A stretch of 64,000 bases of DNA from Mycolicibacterium fortuitum subsp. fortuitum (GTDB taxonomy: Bacteria > Actinomycetota > Actinomycetes > Mycobacteriales > Mycobacteriaceae). Each line of letters begins with the position of its first letter. Within the stretch, counting starts at the first letter, position 1. The stretch covers positions 5,332,001 through 5,396,000 of the forward strand of contig NZ_AP025518.1 in NCBI RefSeq assembly GCF_022179545.1. Direction: 5' to 3'. Positions 43,143 through 52,442 of the stretch are shown piece after piece. Under the pieces are notes generated by a model. It was not told the origin of the DNA and ran no database searches. It was given only the letters and a program-made list of their open reading frames with translations. Made by a program: the position numbers and the translations under genes.

Positions 43143-43775
43143 CTACGTCACTTTCGCGGAACCGGGCTCGGCGTCGCCGCGCACCGCGGCACGGAAGTCC
43201 TCGGCCCCGACCGGTGGGGCGATGGTCCAGAGCACCTCGGCCTCGGCGTCGGTCGGGTTGTGCCAGTCGTGCAGTTGGGTCGCACCGAAAGTCATGCTGT
43301 CGCCGGTGTCGAGCAAGGTGGTCTGGCCCTCGACGGTAATGCTGAGCCCGCCCTTGAGCACGTAGACGAAAATCGTTGCGGCGTCGAGCCGGTAGGCCCC
43401 GCCCGAACCACCGCCCGGCCGCATGATGGTGTGCATCACCTGCACATGGTGTTCGGACTTCGGGGTCAGCAACTCTTCGCGGACCCCGTGTCCGCCCATC
43501 TCCAGCGGCGCGCCGGCCCCGCTGCGCACCACCGGCGCCGAGGGGTACTCGAACAGATCGCCGATACCGATCTCCAACGCGTCGCAGATGCGCATCAGCA
43601 CCGGCACCGACACGTTGGTCATCCCCCGCTCGGCCAGGCTCAGGAAACCCTTGGTCACCTCGGCCCGGGCGGCCACCTCGGTCAGGCTCAACCCGCGCTG
43701 GCCACGGAATTCACGCAGCCGTGCCCCGGCCCGCCCCATACCGGTCTCCGTGCCGGTCTGGCCTCCGTCCGTCAC
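43143..43775 (-). CDS. XRE-family regulator with C-terminal cupin domain
   Basis: The 210-residue protein has an N-terminal HTH_3 domain (about residues 15-75: GARLREFRGQRGLSLTEVAARAEVTKGFLS) and a cupin-2 domain (about 110-195) with AYRLDAATIFVYVLKGGLSI and FGATQLHDWHNP. The cupin half would sense a small molecule and steer the HTH half. It is divergent from an alcohol dehydrogenase and APC permease, with direct repeats between. Regulation of those genes by a substrate such as an amine or amino alcohol is inferred. Confidence 0.88.
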   Translation of the reverse strand: MTDGGQTGTETGMGRAGARLREFRGQRGLSLTEVAARAEVTKGFLSLAERGMTNVSVPVLMRICDALEIGIGDLFEYPSAPVVRSGAGAPLEMGGHGVREELLTPKSEHHVQVMHTIMRPGGGSGGAYRLDAATIFVYVLKGGLSITVEGQTTLLDTGDSMTFGATQLHDWHNPTDAEAEVLWTIAPPVGAEDFRAAVRGDAEPGSAKVT

Positions 43776-43805
43776 CGAAGCTCCCCCTTCCTGTTGACGC
43801 CCATT

Positions 43806-43842
43806 CGTTTAGTGGTGTAAAACACAGCCATCGTTTTATGGC
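43806..43842. promoter_or_regulatory. Direct repeats in the XRE/dehydrogenase divergent region
   Basis: CGTTTAGTGG (43806-43815) and CGTTTTATGG (43832-43841) are an 8-of-10 direct repeat spaced 26 bp, and GCCAT-N6-ATGGC frames the second copy (43827-43842). They sit between the divergent regulator and dehydrogenase and are the best XRE-binding candidates. Confidence 0.45.
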
Positions 43843-43891
43843 ATTGAACCCTACACGTGGGCGGTGTCCCCGAAGCACAGAAAGGCACGCG

Positions 43892-45034
43892 GTGTCTGCA
43901 CCTGCAACCGAACCCAGCGAGTCGACGCGCATCCAGGCCGCCGTCCTCGACGGCAACGGAACGATCAGCATCGAGAACGTCGACCTCGCCGCACCCGGGC
44001 CCGGCGAGGTGCGGGTGCAGATCGCCGCCGCCGGCGTGTGTCACTCCGACCTGCACGTCACCACCGGAGCCTGGGACGTGCCGGCGCCGGTGGTGCTGGG
44101 ACACGAAGGATCCGGTGTGGTCACCGCGGTGGGCCCAGGAGTCGACGACCTCGAACCCGGCGACCATGTGGTGCTCAGCTGGGTTCCCGGCTGCGGTGAA
44201 TGCCGGGCCTGCCAGGCCGGCCGGCCGGCCCAGTGCTCGCTCGTGGCCTCTGTCGTGGCCACCGGCGGCACCCTGTACGACGGAACCACCAGGCTGTCCA
44301 ACGAACGCGGCCAGATCCATCACTACCTCGGGGTGTCCTCCTACGCCGAGCAGGTCGTGGTACCCCGCAGCGGCGCGATCAAGGTCCGCAAGGACGCGCC
44401 CCTGGAAGACATCGCCATCGTGGGCTGCGCCATCGCCACCGGAGTGGGCGCGGTGCGCAATACCGCCGGCGTACAACCCGATTCGACCGTCGCGGTGATC
44501 GGCTGCGGCGGAGTGGGCCTGGCCTGTGTCCAGGGCGCCCGGCTGGCCGGCGCCTCGCGCATCGTGGCGGTGGACGTCGTCGCCGAAAAGCTCGACCTGG
44601 CACGCAAACTCGGCGCCACCGACACCGTCGACGCCTCGGCGGTCGAGGACGTCGTGGCAGCCCTGCGTGAGGTGCTACCCGACGGCTACGACTACGTCTT
44701 CGACGCCATCGGCAAGATCGCCACCACCGAGCAGGCCATCGCGGCACTGGGTCTCGGTGGGGCCGCCGTCATCGTCGGCCTCCCGCCGGCCGGCGAGCGG
44801 GCCAGCTTCGACCCGCTCGCACTGGCCGAAGCCGATCAACGGATCCTGGGCTCCAATTACGGCTCGGCGGTGCCCGAGCGCGACATCCCGCAGCTGGTCG
44901 ACGAGGTGATGGCGGGCAACCTCGACCTGGCCTCGATGATCTCCGCCCGGCGGCCGCTGGGCGAGGCAGCGGCCGCCCTCGACGATCTGGCCGCCGGCCA
45001 CGCACTGCGCCAACTCCTCGTCCCGAACGCCTGA
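43892..45034 (+). CDS. Zinc-dependent alcohol dehydrogenase (MDR family)
   Basis: The 380-residue protein starts at GTG 43892 behind AGAAAGG. It is a zinc alcohol dehydrogenase: GVCHSDLH with the catalytic Cys, GHEGSG with His67-type catalytic ligand, and a structural zinc site in CGECRACQAGRPAQC. The Rossmann motif AVIGCGGVGLACVQ follows. It oxidises an alcohol to aldehyde with NAD(P)+, or the reverse; the substrate is not readable. A permease gene follows after 18 bp and is presumably co-transcribed, pointing to uptake and oxidation of an amino-alcohol or amine-derived compound, an inference only. Confidence 0.9.
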   Translation: MSAPATEPSESTRIQAAVLDGNGTISIENVDLAAPGPGEVRVQIAAAGVCHSDLHVTTGAWDVPAPVVLGHEGSGVVTAVGPGVDDLEPGDHVVLSWVPGCGECRACQAGRPAQCSLVASVVATGGTLYDGTTRLSNERGQIHHYLGVSSYAEQVVVPRSGAIKVRKDAPLEDIAIVGCAIATGVGAVRNTAGVQPDSTVAVIGCGGVGLACVQGARLAGASRIVAVDVVAEKLDLARKLGATDTVDASAVEDVVAALREVLPDGYDYVFDAIGKIATTEQAIAALGLGGAAVIVGLPPAGERASFDPLALAEADQRILGSNYGSAVPERDIPQLVDEVMAGNLDLASMISARRPLGEAAAALDDLAAGHALRQLLVPNA

Positions 45035-45052
45035 GCAGAATCGAGATCCCAA

Positions 45053-46492
45053 GTGACTGAAGATCTTCAGACCCGGGCCGAGACCCCGACCGGGGACGCG
45101 GGCCTGCGCCGTGGGGTGATGGGCGGCGGCGAACTGGCCGCGCAGGCCATCGCCAACATCGCGCCCAGCGCCGTCATCGCGTTCACCGCCGCCGCCATCT
45201 ACACCACCGCCAGTAACGGCACCTGGGTCTCCTTCGCGCTGGCCACCGTCGTCATTCTCTCGGTGGGCTACTGCATCTCACAGTTCGCCAAGCGCCGTTC
45301 GAGCGCGGGCTCGCTGTACAGCTACGCCGCGACCGCGCTGGGACCGTTCGGCGCCTACCTGACCGGCGTCAGCCTGATCATCGGATGCTTCGGCATCGCC
45401 GCGGGTTCACTGAGCGGCTCGGTCGCCTACACCGCCACCCTGCTCAACCAACTCGGCATTCCGATCCACGGAGTGGCCGCGCAGATCGTGCTGGCCGCCG
45501 TTCTCGGTGCGCTGGCCACCTTGTTCACCATCCGCGGCATCCGGCTCTCGGCGCGGGTTTCGCTTGTGCTGGAACTAGTTTCGGTGTCCATCATCACCCT
45601 GCTACTGGTCTTCACCCTGGTGCACCTGGGGGCGGGCGCTCTCGATGCCGGCCAGTTCGACCTGAGCGGTGCCAGGCCGTCGGGCATCGCAGTGGGCATG
45701 GTGCTGGCGATCCTGGGCTTCGTCGGATTCTCCAGCGCCGACGCCCTGGCCCGCGAGGCTAAGGATCCCTACCGCGCGGTACCGCGGGCCATCATGTGGA
45801 GCGCTGCCGGCGTGGGTGTGCTGTATGTCTTCGCCGCCTACACCCAGGTGGCCGCGTTGGGCCCCGCGCTCGGCGAATCCGCGCAACCGCTCAACGATCT
45901 CGCGACCCTGGTCGGGATGCCGGGCTGGTTCAACCCGATCCTCAACTTCGGTATCGCCGCATCGTTTTTCGCCGTGGTGGTCGCTCCGATGAACGTCATC
46001 GGCCGCATCCTGTACGTGATGGGTAAGGAGGGTGTGGTTCCGTCGGCGATCGGCAGGACCCACCCGACGCACCTGACCCCGCACCGCGCGCTGATCTCGG
46101 TCAGCCCGCTGGTGATCGCGGTGCCCGTGGTCCTGTACCTGGTCGGCGTCGACGCGATGGACGTCGTGACCTGGGTGGACACCTACGGGACTTACGGTTA
46201 CATGGTCGCCTACGCCGCCGCCGCGATCGCGGCCGTTGTGTTCCTGCGCAGCATCAAAGTCCGTGTCCCCTTGGTCTGGCCGGCCGCCGCGCTGGCCATC
46301 GGATCGATGGCATACGTGTTCTACGCCAACGTATATCCGGTGCCGGCCTACCCGCTCAATGTGATCCCGTGGCTGTTCCTGGCGACGGTGGCCGCCGCGC
46401 TGGCCTGGTACTGGATTCTGAGCCGACGGTCACCGGAAGTGATCGCGAAGATCGGCACCAGCGACATGGAGACGCTGGAGGGAATCGGCTGA
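45053..46492 (+). CDS. APC-superfamily amino acid/amine permease
   Basis: The 479-residue protein starts at GTG 45053 and has about 12 membrane spans. The APC signatures are IAPSAVIAFTAAAIYTTA in span 1 and GFSSADALAREAKDPYRAVPRAI in the span 6 region. It belongs to the amino acid/polyamine/organocation family and probably imports an amine, amino acid or amino alcohol with protons. It lies 18 bp after the zinc dehydrogenase and shares its divergent XRE-cupin regulator. Confidence 0.88.
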   Translation: MTEDLQTRAETPTGDAGLRRGVMGGGELAAQAIANIAPSAVIAFTAAAIYTTASNGTWVSFALATVVILSVGYCISQFAKRRSSAGSLYSYAATALGPFGAYLTGVSLIIGCFGIAAGSLSGSVAYTATLLNQLGIPIHGVAAQIVLAAVLGALATLFTIRGIRLSARVSLVLELVSVSIITLLLVFTLVHLGAGALDAGQFDLSGARPSGIAVGMVLAILGFVGFSSADALAREAKDPYRAVPRAIMWSAAGVGVLYVFAAYTQVAALGPALGESAQPLNDLATLVGMPGWFNPILNFGIAASFFAVVVAPMNVIGRILYVMGKEGVVPSAIGRTHPTHLTPHRALISVSPLVIAVPVVLYLVGVDAMDVVTWVDTYGTYGYMVAYAAAAIAAVVFLRSIKVRVPLVWPAAALAIGSMAYVFYANVYPVPAYPLNVIPWLFLATVAAALAWYWILSRRSPEVIAKIGTSDMETLEGIG

Positions 46493-46495
46493 GCC

Positions 46496-47011
46496 TCAGC
46501 CGATCTGGAAGGTGGGCTTGAAGTCCGACTCCTGCTCACCGATGACGAAGCTGCCCGCCGGGCTGATCACGAAACCGGCCTGATTGCGCCCGTCGATGCA
46601 CGAGGTGGTCACCCCGTCGGTGCCGCAGCTGACCGTCTGATAGCTGAGCCGCGAATTCGGCGGCAGCGGCTTGGGGTTCTCGACGACAGCGAAGACCGGG
46701 GCCGGCGAACTGGCGAACCCGGGTACGCCGGGCCCGCCGCTGACCAGGTTGGCGCCGTTGGGCGCGGCGGGGATGGGCCCGCTGCAGCCGTAGCTGCCGT
46801 TGCGCTGGATGACGCAGGTGATGCCGTCGGGGATGCTGAACGCGTACCAGGTCTTGTCCATCACCGCGTATTCGGAGGTCTTGACGGGCGCATACGCGTT
46901 GACATTCGGGACGGCCGGTGCCGGTTCCGGATCGGCAGACGCGATTGCGGGCATGCCCATCATTACCGTCCCGGCGGCGCTCACCAGGCCAATCACCACT
47001 CTGCTCAGCAC
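46496..47011 (-). CDS. Secreted protein of unknown function
   Basis: The 171-residue protein starts at GTG 47011. A signal peptide ends near IASADP (about 27). The mature region has cysteines in GITCVIQRNGSYGCSGP and TVSCGTDGVTTSCIDG, giving a pattern of two probable disulfides, and GFVISPAGSFVIGEQ. It resembles many secreted mycobacterial proteins that I cannot place in a known family. It stands between the convergent permease and another secreted protein on the same strand. Confidence 0.7.
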   Translation of the reverse strand: MLSRVVIGLVSAAGTVMMGMPAIASADPEPAPAVPNVNAYAPVKTSEYAVMDKTWYAFSIPDGITCVIQRNGSYGCSGPIPAAPNGANLVSGGPGVPGFASSPAPVFAVVENPKPLPPNSRLSYQTVSCGTDGVTTSCIDGRNQAGFVISPAGSFVIGEQESDFKPTFQIG

Positions 47012-47063
47012 GCCGCCACCCTAACCCGGGGCGATGGTGCGGTCCACCGCTCCGGGTTCGGGA

Positions 47064-47384
47064 CTACTTGTCCTGGCCGCAGGCCAGGTCGACGTAGACA
47101 GTGGTGTAGCGGACCCGCTCTTCGGTGTTACCCCGCGGTGCGGCCTTGAGTTCGGTGATGTCGCGGCCGGGCCGGACCGCCTTGACGTTGCAATCGCTGA
47201 TCGAGCCGCTACCGACGCGCGACAGGATGACGCGGTAGCCCTCGTCCTCCAGTTGCTTGATCGTCTGCTGGGCCGAGCCGGCGCCACCGGGCGCCGCGGC
47301 GGCTGGGCCGGCCAGTGCCAGCGCGCCCGCTGTCAGGCCGGCGCCCACTGTGGCGACGGCTACAGTTTTCCAGATGTTCACCAT
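47064..47384 (-). CDS. Small secreted protein
   Basis: The 106-residue protein has a signal peptide ending PAAAAP (about 31) and a mature part with SGSISDCNVKAVRPGRDI and VYVDLACGQDK, where Cys69-type and Cys102-type residues may pair. IKQLEDEGYRVILSRVG is a helix-strand element. It is 52 bp upstream of the previous gene on the same strand, so co-transcription is possible. I recall similar small exported mycobacterial proteins, all of unknown function. Confidence 0.7.
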   Translation of the reverse strand: MVNIWKTVAVATVGAGLTAGALALAGPAAAAPGGAGSAQQTIKQLEDEGYRVILSRVGSGSISDCNVKAVRPGRDITELKAAPRGNTEERVRYTTVYVDLACGQDK

Positions 47385-47516
47385 TGAATTACCTGGCCTT
47401 TCCCTTACTGAGGTAGTTCCAGCCTAGGGAGCCGATTAACCCAGGTCCATCAACTCATATTGAACGCATACGAATTACTGCATACGGGGCAGCGTCAAAG
47501 AATATTCAGGCCTAAT

Positions 47517-49019
47517 TCATATTTTTTGCAGGCTGACGGCAGTCTCCGCCGCGACCTCGCCGGCGAGTGGGATCCGCACCGTAAACACCGTGCGACCAGG
47601 CTTTGAGGCGACTGCGACGGTGCCGTTGTGGGCCTCTACAATCGAGGCCACAATCGCCAGCCCCAGCCCGGTGCTACCCAATTCTCGTGACCGCGATTTG
47701 TCCGCCCTGACGAATCTGCCGAAAAGATTCGGCAACAATTCCGCATCGATTCCGGGGCCGTCGTCGGTGACTGTCAATTCCGCGAATTCGCCGTCGTCGG
47801 TCAATGCAATGGTGACGGTCACATCCGGAGGCGTGTGTATCCGGGCATTCGTCAACAGATTGCTGACCACCTGGTGCAGCCGGGCCAGGTCTCCACGCAC
47901 CCACAGCGGGTCGTCGGGCAACTCGGCGACCCAGTGATGCTCGGGCGAGCCGACCGCCACATCGTTGATCGCGTCGACCACCAGATCGCTCAGATCGATG
48001 TCGTCGGTCTCCAGCTCCTGCCCCTCGCTCAACCGCGACAACAACAGCAGATCGCTGACCAGACCGGTCATCCGTCGGGCCTCGGCCTCGATGCGAGCCA
48101 GCGCGTATTCGGTGGTCGGCGGCAGGTTCGCGCTGTCCTGCCGGGTGAGTTCGGCATATCCCTGGATCGCCGCCAACGGGGTGCGCAGCTCGTGACTGGC
48201 ATCGGTGAGGAACTGCCGGGTGCGCCGGTCGGACTCGGCCAGTGCAGCCAACGCGCTGTCGACGTTGGCCAACAGCTGGTTGAGCGTCTCGCCCACCAGG
48301 CCGACCTCGGTATCCGGGTCGGTGTCCTTGTCGCGCACCCGCGTCGTGATGCGGTGATCGCCGCCGTCCAACGGCAAGTTCGCGACCTTGGCCGCAATGG
48401 CAGCCACCCGGCTCAACGGCCGCAGCGCATAACGCACCACCGCAACCGTGCCCAGTGCCGCCACTATCAGGGCGATGACGATCATCACCCCGACGGTCAC
48501 CGTCTTGCGGGCGATCACCAAGTTGGCGCTGTCCAGCGACACCCCGGAAACCAGCACGTCACCGTTGCCCGCGGGCTGGCTGGCCAGCCGGTACGAACCC
48601 AGGACGGGAAGCTTCACCGTGCGGGGATGCTCATCGGTCCAGTCGTACTGGTCGAGCGTGGCGGTCACCGCCTCCGGCGCGGGATGCGGCTCACCGTCGG
48701 AGAACACCGCCGACTGGATCACCTCGCCGTCGTGCAGCACCGCGATCAGGTTGCCCGGAGCCTGCCCGACGAATGCCGTGAGCGCCTCGGCGTCCGACGC
48801 GAGTTCATGCTCGTTCCGGCTTTCCCGCCACTTCTCGAGGGAATGGCTGAACGCTGCCAGCGATCGCGACACCTCGGTGTCGCTCATCGTCGTCACATAG
48901 GTGTGCAGGCTGTACACGGACAGCGCGCCGACCGCGAACAGCACCACCGTGACGAGCGCACTGACACCCAGTACCAGTTGCCGGCGCAGCGAGCGCGGCC
49001 CCCAACGCCTGGGTGGCAT
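47517..49019 (-). CDS. trcS: Sensor histidine kinase, TrcS-like
   Basis: The 500-residue protein has two membrane spans (about 13-35 and 172-195) around an extracellular sensor region, then a HAMP linker. The kinase core follows: HisKA with FLTDASHELRTPLAAIQGYAEL, N box VVSNLLTNARIHTP, G1 DDGPGID and G2 STGLGLAIVASIVEAH. It is 7 bp after the response regulator on the same strand. The pair matches the M. tuberculosis TrcR/TrcS system in order and length, from memory, so the symbol is tentative. The stimulus is unknown. Confidence 0.8.
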   Translation of the reverse strand: MPPRRWGPRSLRRQLVLGVSALVTVVLFAVGALSVYSLHTYVTTMSDTEVSRSLAAFSHSLEKWRESRNEHELASDAEALTAFVGQAPGNLIAVLHDGEVIQSAVFSDGEPHPAPEAVTATLDQYDWTDEHPRTVKLPVLGSYRLASQPAGNGDVLVSGVSLDSANLVIARKTVTVGVMIVIALIVAALGTVAVVRYALRPLSRVAAIAAKVANLPLDGGDHRITTRVRDKDTDPDTEVGLVGETLNQLLANVDSALAALAESDRRTRQFLTDASHELRTPLAAIQGYAELTRQDSANLPPTTEYALARIEAEARRMTGLVSDLLLLSRLSEGQELETDDIDLSDLVVDAINDVAVGSPEHHWVAELPDDPLWVRGDLARLHQVVSNLLTNARIHTPPDVTVTIALTDDGEFAELTVTDDGPGIDAELLPNLFGRFVRADKSRSRELGSTGLGLAIVASIVEAHNGTVAVASKPGRTVFTVRIPLAGEVAAETAVSLQKI

Positions 49020-49026
49020 CAGCGAG

Positions 49027-49800
49027 TCACGACGCAGGCCGCAACATGTAACCGACGCCGCGCACGGTGTGGATCATCGGCTCACGGTCGGTGTCGACCT
49101 TCTTACGCAGGTAGGAGATGTACAGGTCCACGATGCTGGACTTCCCGCCGAACCCGTAGTTCCACACCCGGTCGAGAATCTCGGCGCGGCTCAGCGCGCG
49201 GCGGGGATTCCGCATCAGGTAGCGCAACAGCTCGAACTCGGTCACGGTGAGGTTGATCGGCTCGCCACCGCGGGTGACCTCACGGCTGGCCCCGTCGAGC
49301 ACCATGTCGCCGACCTTGAGGGTCTCGTCGGCCGGCGGCGTGGTGTGGCTGGAGCGGCGCAGCAACCCGCGCAGGCGGGCCACCAGCTCCTCGAGGCTGA
49401 ACGGCTTGGTCATGTAGTCATCGGCACCCGCGGTGAGGCCCGATACCCGGTCCAGCACCGAATCCCTGGCGGTGAGGAACAGCGTGGGCGTGTAGCCGTC
49501 GGCTTCACGAACCCGCTGCAGGATCTGCAACCCGTCGATGTCGGGCAACATGATGTCGAGGACCACGACGTCCGGTTCGATCTCGTCGAACTTGGCCACG
49601 GCATCGTGACCGTTGTGGGCCACGTCGACTTCCCAGCCCTCATAGTGCAGGGCCATTTTCACCAGGTTTGTCAGCGCCGGCTCATCGTCGACCAGCAGTA
49701 CGCGAATCGCAGATCCGTCGGCGCGATGGATCTTCGGCAACTGTCCGAGGATGGCCTGGCGGGGTTGCTGGGCACGGGGGGAAACGGACATCGTCGTCAT
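49027..49800 (-). CDS. trcR: OmpR-family response regulator, TrcR-like
   Basis: The 257-residue protein has a 30-residue N-terminal extension. Then comes a receiver domain with acidic DDE, the phospho-acceptor Asp in VVVLDIMLPDIDG and Lys in DDYMTKPFSLEEL. A winged-helix DNA-binding domain follows with EFELLRYLMRNPRRALSRAEILDRVW and VDLYISYLRKK. The N-terminus with ILGQLPKIHRADGS agrees with remembered M. tuberculosis TrcR. Two sets of 11-bp-spaced direct repeats upstream are candidate autoregulatory sites. Conserved partner of the kinase downstream. Confidence 0.82.
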   Translation of the reverse strand: MTTMSVSPRAQQPRQAILGQLPKIHRADGSAIRVLLVDDEPALTNLVKMALHYEGWEVDVAHNGHDAVAKFDEIEPDVVVLDIMLPDIDGLQILQRVREADGYTPTLFLTARDSVLDRVSGLTAGADDYMTKPFSLEELVARLRGLLRRSSHTTPPADETLKVGDMVLDGASREVTRGGEPINLTVTEFELLRYLMRNPRRALSRAEILDRVWNYGFGGKSSIVDLYISYLRKKVDTDREPMIHTVRGVGYMLRPAS

Positions 49801-49835
49801 ATTTCCATTGTGCGGAGTACACAGACGGTTGTCAC

Positions 49836-49886
49836 GGAGTTCATATGGAGTTCTAAGGGAATACCGCTTCTATGAGTTTTCTATGA
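49836..49886 (-). promoter_or_regulatory. Tandem 11-bp-spaced direct repeats upstream of trcR
   Basis: GGAGTTC occurs at 49836 and again at 49847, and TTCTATGA at 49868 and again at 49879; each pair has an exact 11-bp period. This one-helical-turn spacing suits binding of OmpR-type dimers. The sites lie 36-86 bp upstream of the response regulator start. Confidence 0.55.
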
Positions 49887-50279
49887 CCTGAATCACCTTC
49901 AAGATCAACGGTGATCCAGGTCAAAATCTGTGGAATACATACGATTTCAAACGCCTTGGTGAACACTTGGGGCTGCAGTCCGGCACGTCTGCGACGTTTC
50001 CCCCTGTGCACCAGGCATATTCGCCCCCGGATACCTCATCGAAACATTTGGGTTCTCTATGTGAGGGGCAAACTTCCTTGCGCCTGCTCACAGCGATAAA
50101 TACGCTCGCCCACAGCAATTGGGTGTAATCGAAGCGCATACGAGCCATGAGTCGGCTCGTGATCTCACTGCGCTCCAGCTGCCCTCGAAGTTGTCCACCG
50201 ACAACGGCGTCAATAACTTTGTGCGGGCCCCGCAACGAGGCCGGCTCCGCGCATCACCATCTCCAGACGGAGGAGTGCA
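49887..50279. other. Intergenic region before the SulP-carbonic anhydrase gene
   Basis: About 390 bp of lower-GC DNA lie between the trcR upstream region and the SulP gene, which diverge. The SulP ATG at 50280 follows GACGGAGGAG. A 104-residue minus-strand frame at 49921-50235 has no protein-like character. Promoter elements are expected but none is convincing. Confidence 0.4.
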
Positions 50280-52442
50280 ATGCAGCAAACCACTGATTTC
50301 GCAGAACGGGCGCGTTCTGTTCTGCGATACGACCTACCCGCATCGCTGGTGGTGTTCCTGGTCGCCCTGCCGTTGTCACTGGGTATCGCTGTTGCCTCTG
50401 GTGCTCCGGTACTCGCCGGCATCATCGCCGCGATCGTCGGCGGCATCGTGGCAGGCGCCCTGGGTGGGTCCCCACTGCAGGTCAGCGGTCCCGCCGCCGG
50501 CCTGACCGTGGTGGTCGCCGGCCTGATCTCCCAGTTCGGCTGGGCCGTCACCTGCGCCATCACCGTGGGCGCGGGCATTTTGCAGGTGCTGTTCGGACTC
50601 AGCCGGGTGGCACGCGCCGCGCTTGCCATCTCCCCGGTGGTGGTGCACGCAATGCTGGCCGGCATCGGCGTCACGATCGCGCTGCAGCAGGTTCACGTAC
50701 TGCTCGGCGGCAGCTCCAACAGCTCGGCCTGGGCCAACATCTCTGAGCTGCCCGCACAGCTCATGAGCGCCCACTGGCCCGCCGTGCTGTTGGGCGTGCT
50801 GGTGATCATCATCCTGGTGGGCTGGCGGTGGGTTCCCGCCCCGGTCAACAAGGTGCCGGCCCCGCTCGTGGCGATCGTGGGCGTGACGGCCCTGTCGGTG
50901 CTGGCGCCGTTCGACGTCAGCCGCATCGAGATCAACGAATCGCTGATCGATGCGCTGGCATTGCCCAGCCTGCCTGACGGCAATTGGGCGGCATTCGTCG
51001 GCGGCATCTTGACCATCGCGCTCATCGCCAGCGTGGAAAGCCTGCTGTCCGCAGTTTCCGTCGACCGCATGCACAACGGCCCGCGCACCAACTTCGATCG
51101 CGAGATGATCGGCCAGGGCACGGCCAACATGGTCTCGGGCGCGATCGGCGGCCTGCCGATCACCGGTGTCATCGTGCGTAGTTCCACCAACGTGGCCGCC
51201 GGAGCCCGCACCCGCGCCTCGGCGATCTTGCACGGTGTCTGGGTGCTGGCATTCGCCGTGCCCTTTGCCGGCCTGGCTCAGATGATCCCGACCGCCGCTT
51301 TGGCCGGCCTCCTCATCATGATCGGCCTCCGGCTTGTCAACCGCGCACATATCGAAACAGCAAAGCTCACAGGCGATTTGGCGGTCTACCTGATCACCAT
51401 CGTGAGCGTGGTGTTCCTGAACCTGCTCGAGGGTGTGGCGATCGGCCTGGCGCTGGCGATCGCGCTGACGGTATGGCGCGTGGTGCGCACCAAGATTCAT
51501 GCCGAGCCCGCCGGCCAGAATGACTGGCTGGTCACCATCGAGGGCTCCTGCACCTTCCTGTCGCTGCCCAAGCTGACCAAGACTCTGGCCACCGTGCCCG
51601 CCGACGCCGACGCCACGGTGGAACTGTCCGTCGATTTCATCGACCACGCCGCCCATCAGGCCATCGAGGACTGGTGCCGTCAGCACCGCGCCGCCGGCAA
51701 CACCGTGGAGCTGCACGACCTGGGGGCCGTCGAGATGGACAGTGCGGTGCTGGGACCGCCGATCCGCAGTTTCACCCCGTTCGACAAGCGTTCGGGTGTG
51801 GTGCCGTGGAGTTCCTGGCAGCCGCAGGACACCCCGTCGGTGCTGCACGGGCTGGCCGCCTACCACCGTCGCACCGCCCCGGTGTTGCGCCCGCACATGC
51901 AGGATCTGACCGAGAGCCAGAATCCGGAAACACTGTTCCTGACCTGCGCCGATTCCCGGGTCGTGCCCAACGTCATCACTAGCAGCGGCCCCGGTGACCT
52001 GTTCACCGTCCGCAACGTCGGCAACATCATCCCTGCGGACCAGGTCGACGAGTCGATCGAAGCCGCCATCGCGTTCGCCGTGGACAAGCTCAACGTCACC
52101 TCGATCGTGGTGTGTGGACACTCCAGCTGCGGGGCGATGACGGCGATGCTCGGAAAGACCGATGCCGGTGACGAGCACCTGGAATCCTGGCTGGCCCATG
52201 GCAGTCCGTCGATCGAGGCGTTCGACGACGGCCGCCACCCGGTCGCGCAGTCAGCGGCCGAGGCCGGCTTCGGAGCCGTCGACCAGCTGTCCATGGTGAA
52301 CGTCGCGGTGCAGGTGCAGACGCTGCAGTCGCATCCGCTGGGACGCCGGGTCAACGTGATCGGGCTGTTCTACGACATCGCCAGCGCCGCTGTGCTGAAG
52401 GTGACCCCGACCCACATCGAGGCGCTCGTCGACGCCGCGTAG
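50280..52442 (+). CDS. SulP-family transporter fused to beta-carbonic anhydrase
   Basis: The 720-residue protein has an N-terminal SulP domain (about 1-410) with some ten spans and motifs LPASLVVFLVALPLSLGIAVAS and GLPITGVIVRSS. A STAS-like segment (about 420-500) follows. A C-terminal beta-carbonic anhydrase domain (about 535-710) has zinc ligands Cys556 in TCADSR and His614 and Cys617 in CGHSSCG. SulP carriers of this kind import sulfate or bicarbonate with protons or sodium; the fused anhydrase would interconvert CO2 and bicarbonate at the inner face. M. tuberculosis has such a fusion (Rv3273, from memory). It is convergent with htpX. Start behind GGAGG. Confidence 0.9.
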   Translation: MQQTTDFAERARSVLRYDLPASLVVFLVALPLSLGIAVASGAPVLAGIIAAIVGGIVAGALGGSPLQVSGPAAGLTVVVAGLISQFGWAVTCAITVGAGILQVLFGLSRVARAALAISPVVVHAMLAGIGVTIALQQVHVLLGGSSNSSAWANISELPAQLMSAHWPAVLLGVLVIIILVGWRWVPAPVNKVPAPLVAIVGVTALSVLAPFDVSRIEINESLIDALALPSLPDGNWAAFVGGILTIALIASVESLLSAVSVDRMHNGPRTNFDREMIGQGTANMVSGAIGGLPITGVIVRSSTNVAAGARTRASAILHGVWVLAFAVPFAGLAQMIPTAALAGLLIMIGLRLVNRAHIETAKLTGDLAVYLITIVSVVFLNLLEGVAIGLALAIALTVWRVVRTKIHAEPAGQNDWLVTIEGSCTFLSLPKLTKTLATVPADADATVELSVDFIDHAAHQAIEDWCRQHRAAGNTVELHDLGAVEMDSAVLGPPIRSFTPFDKRSGVVPWSSWQPQDTPSVLHGLAAYHRRTAPVLRPHMQDLTESQNPETLFLTCADSRVVPNVITSSGPGDLFTVRNVGNIIPADQVDESIEAAIAFAVDKLNVTSIVVCGHSSCGAMTAMLGKTDAGDEHLESWLAHGSPSIEAFDDGRHPVAQSAAEAGFGAVDQLSMVNVAVQVQTLQSHPLGRRVNVIGLFYDIASAAVLKVTPTHIEALVDAA

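Noticed and set aside
49921..50235. 104-residue minus-strand ORF upstream of the SulP gene
   Set aside because: No signal, domain or ribosome-binding site; lies across a probable promoter region.
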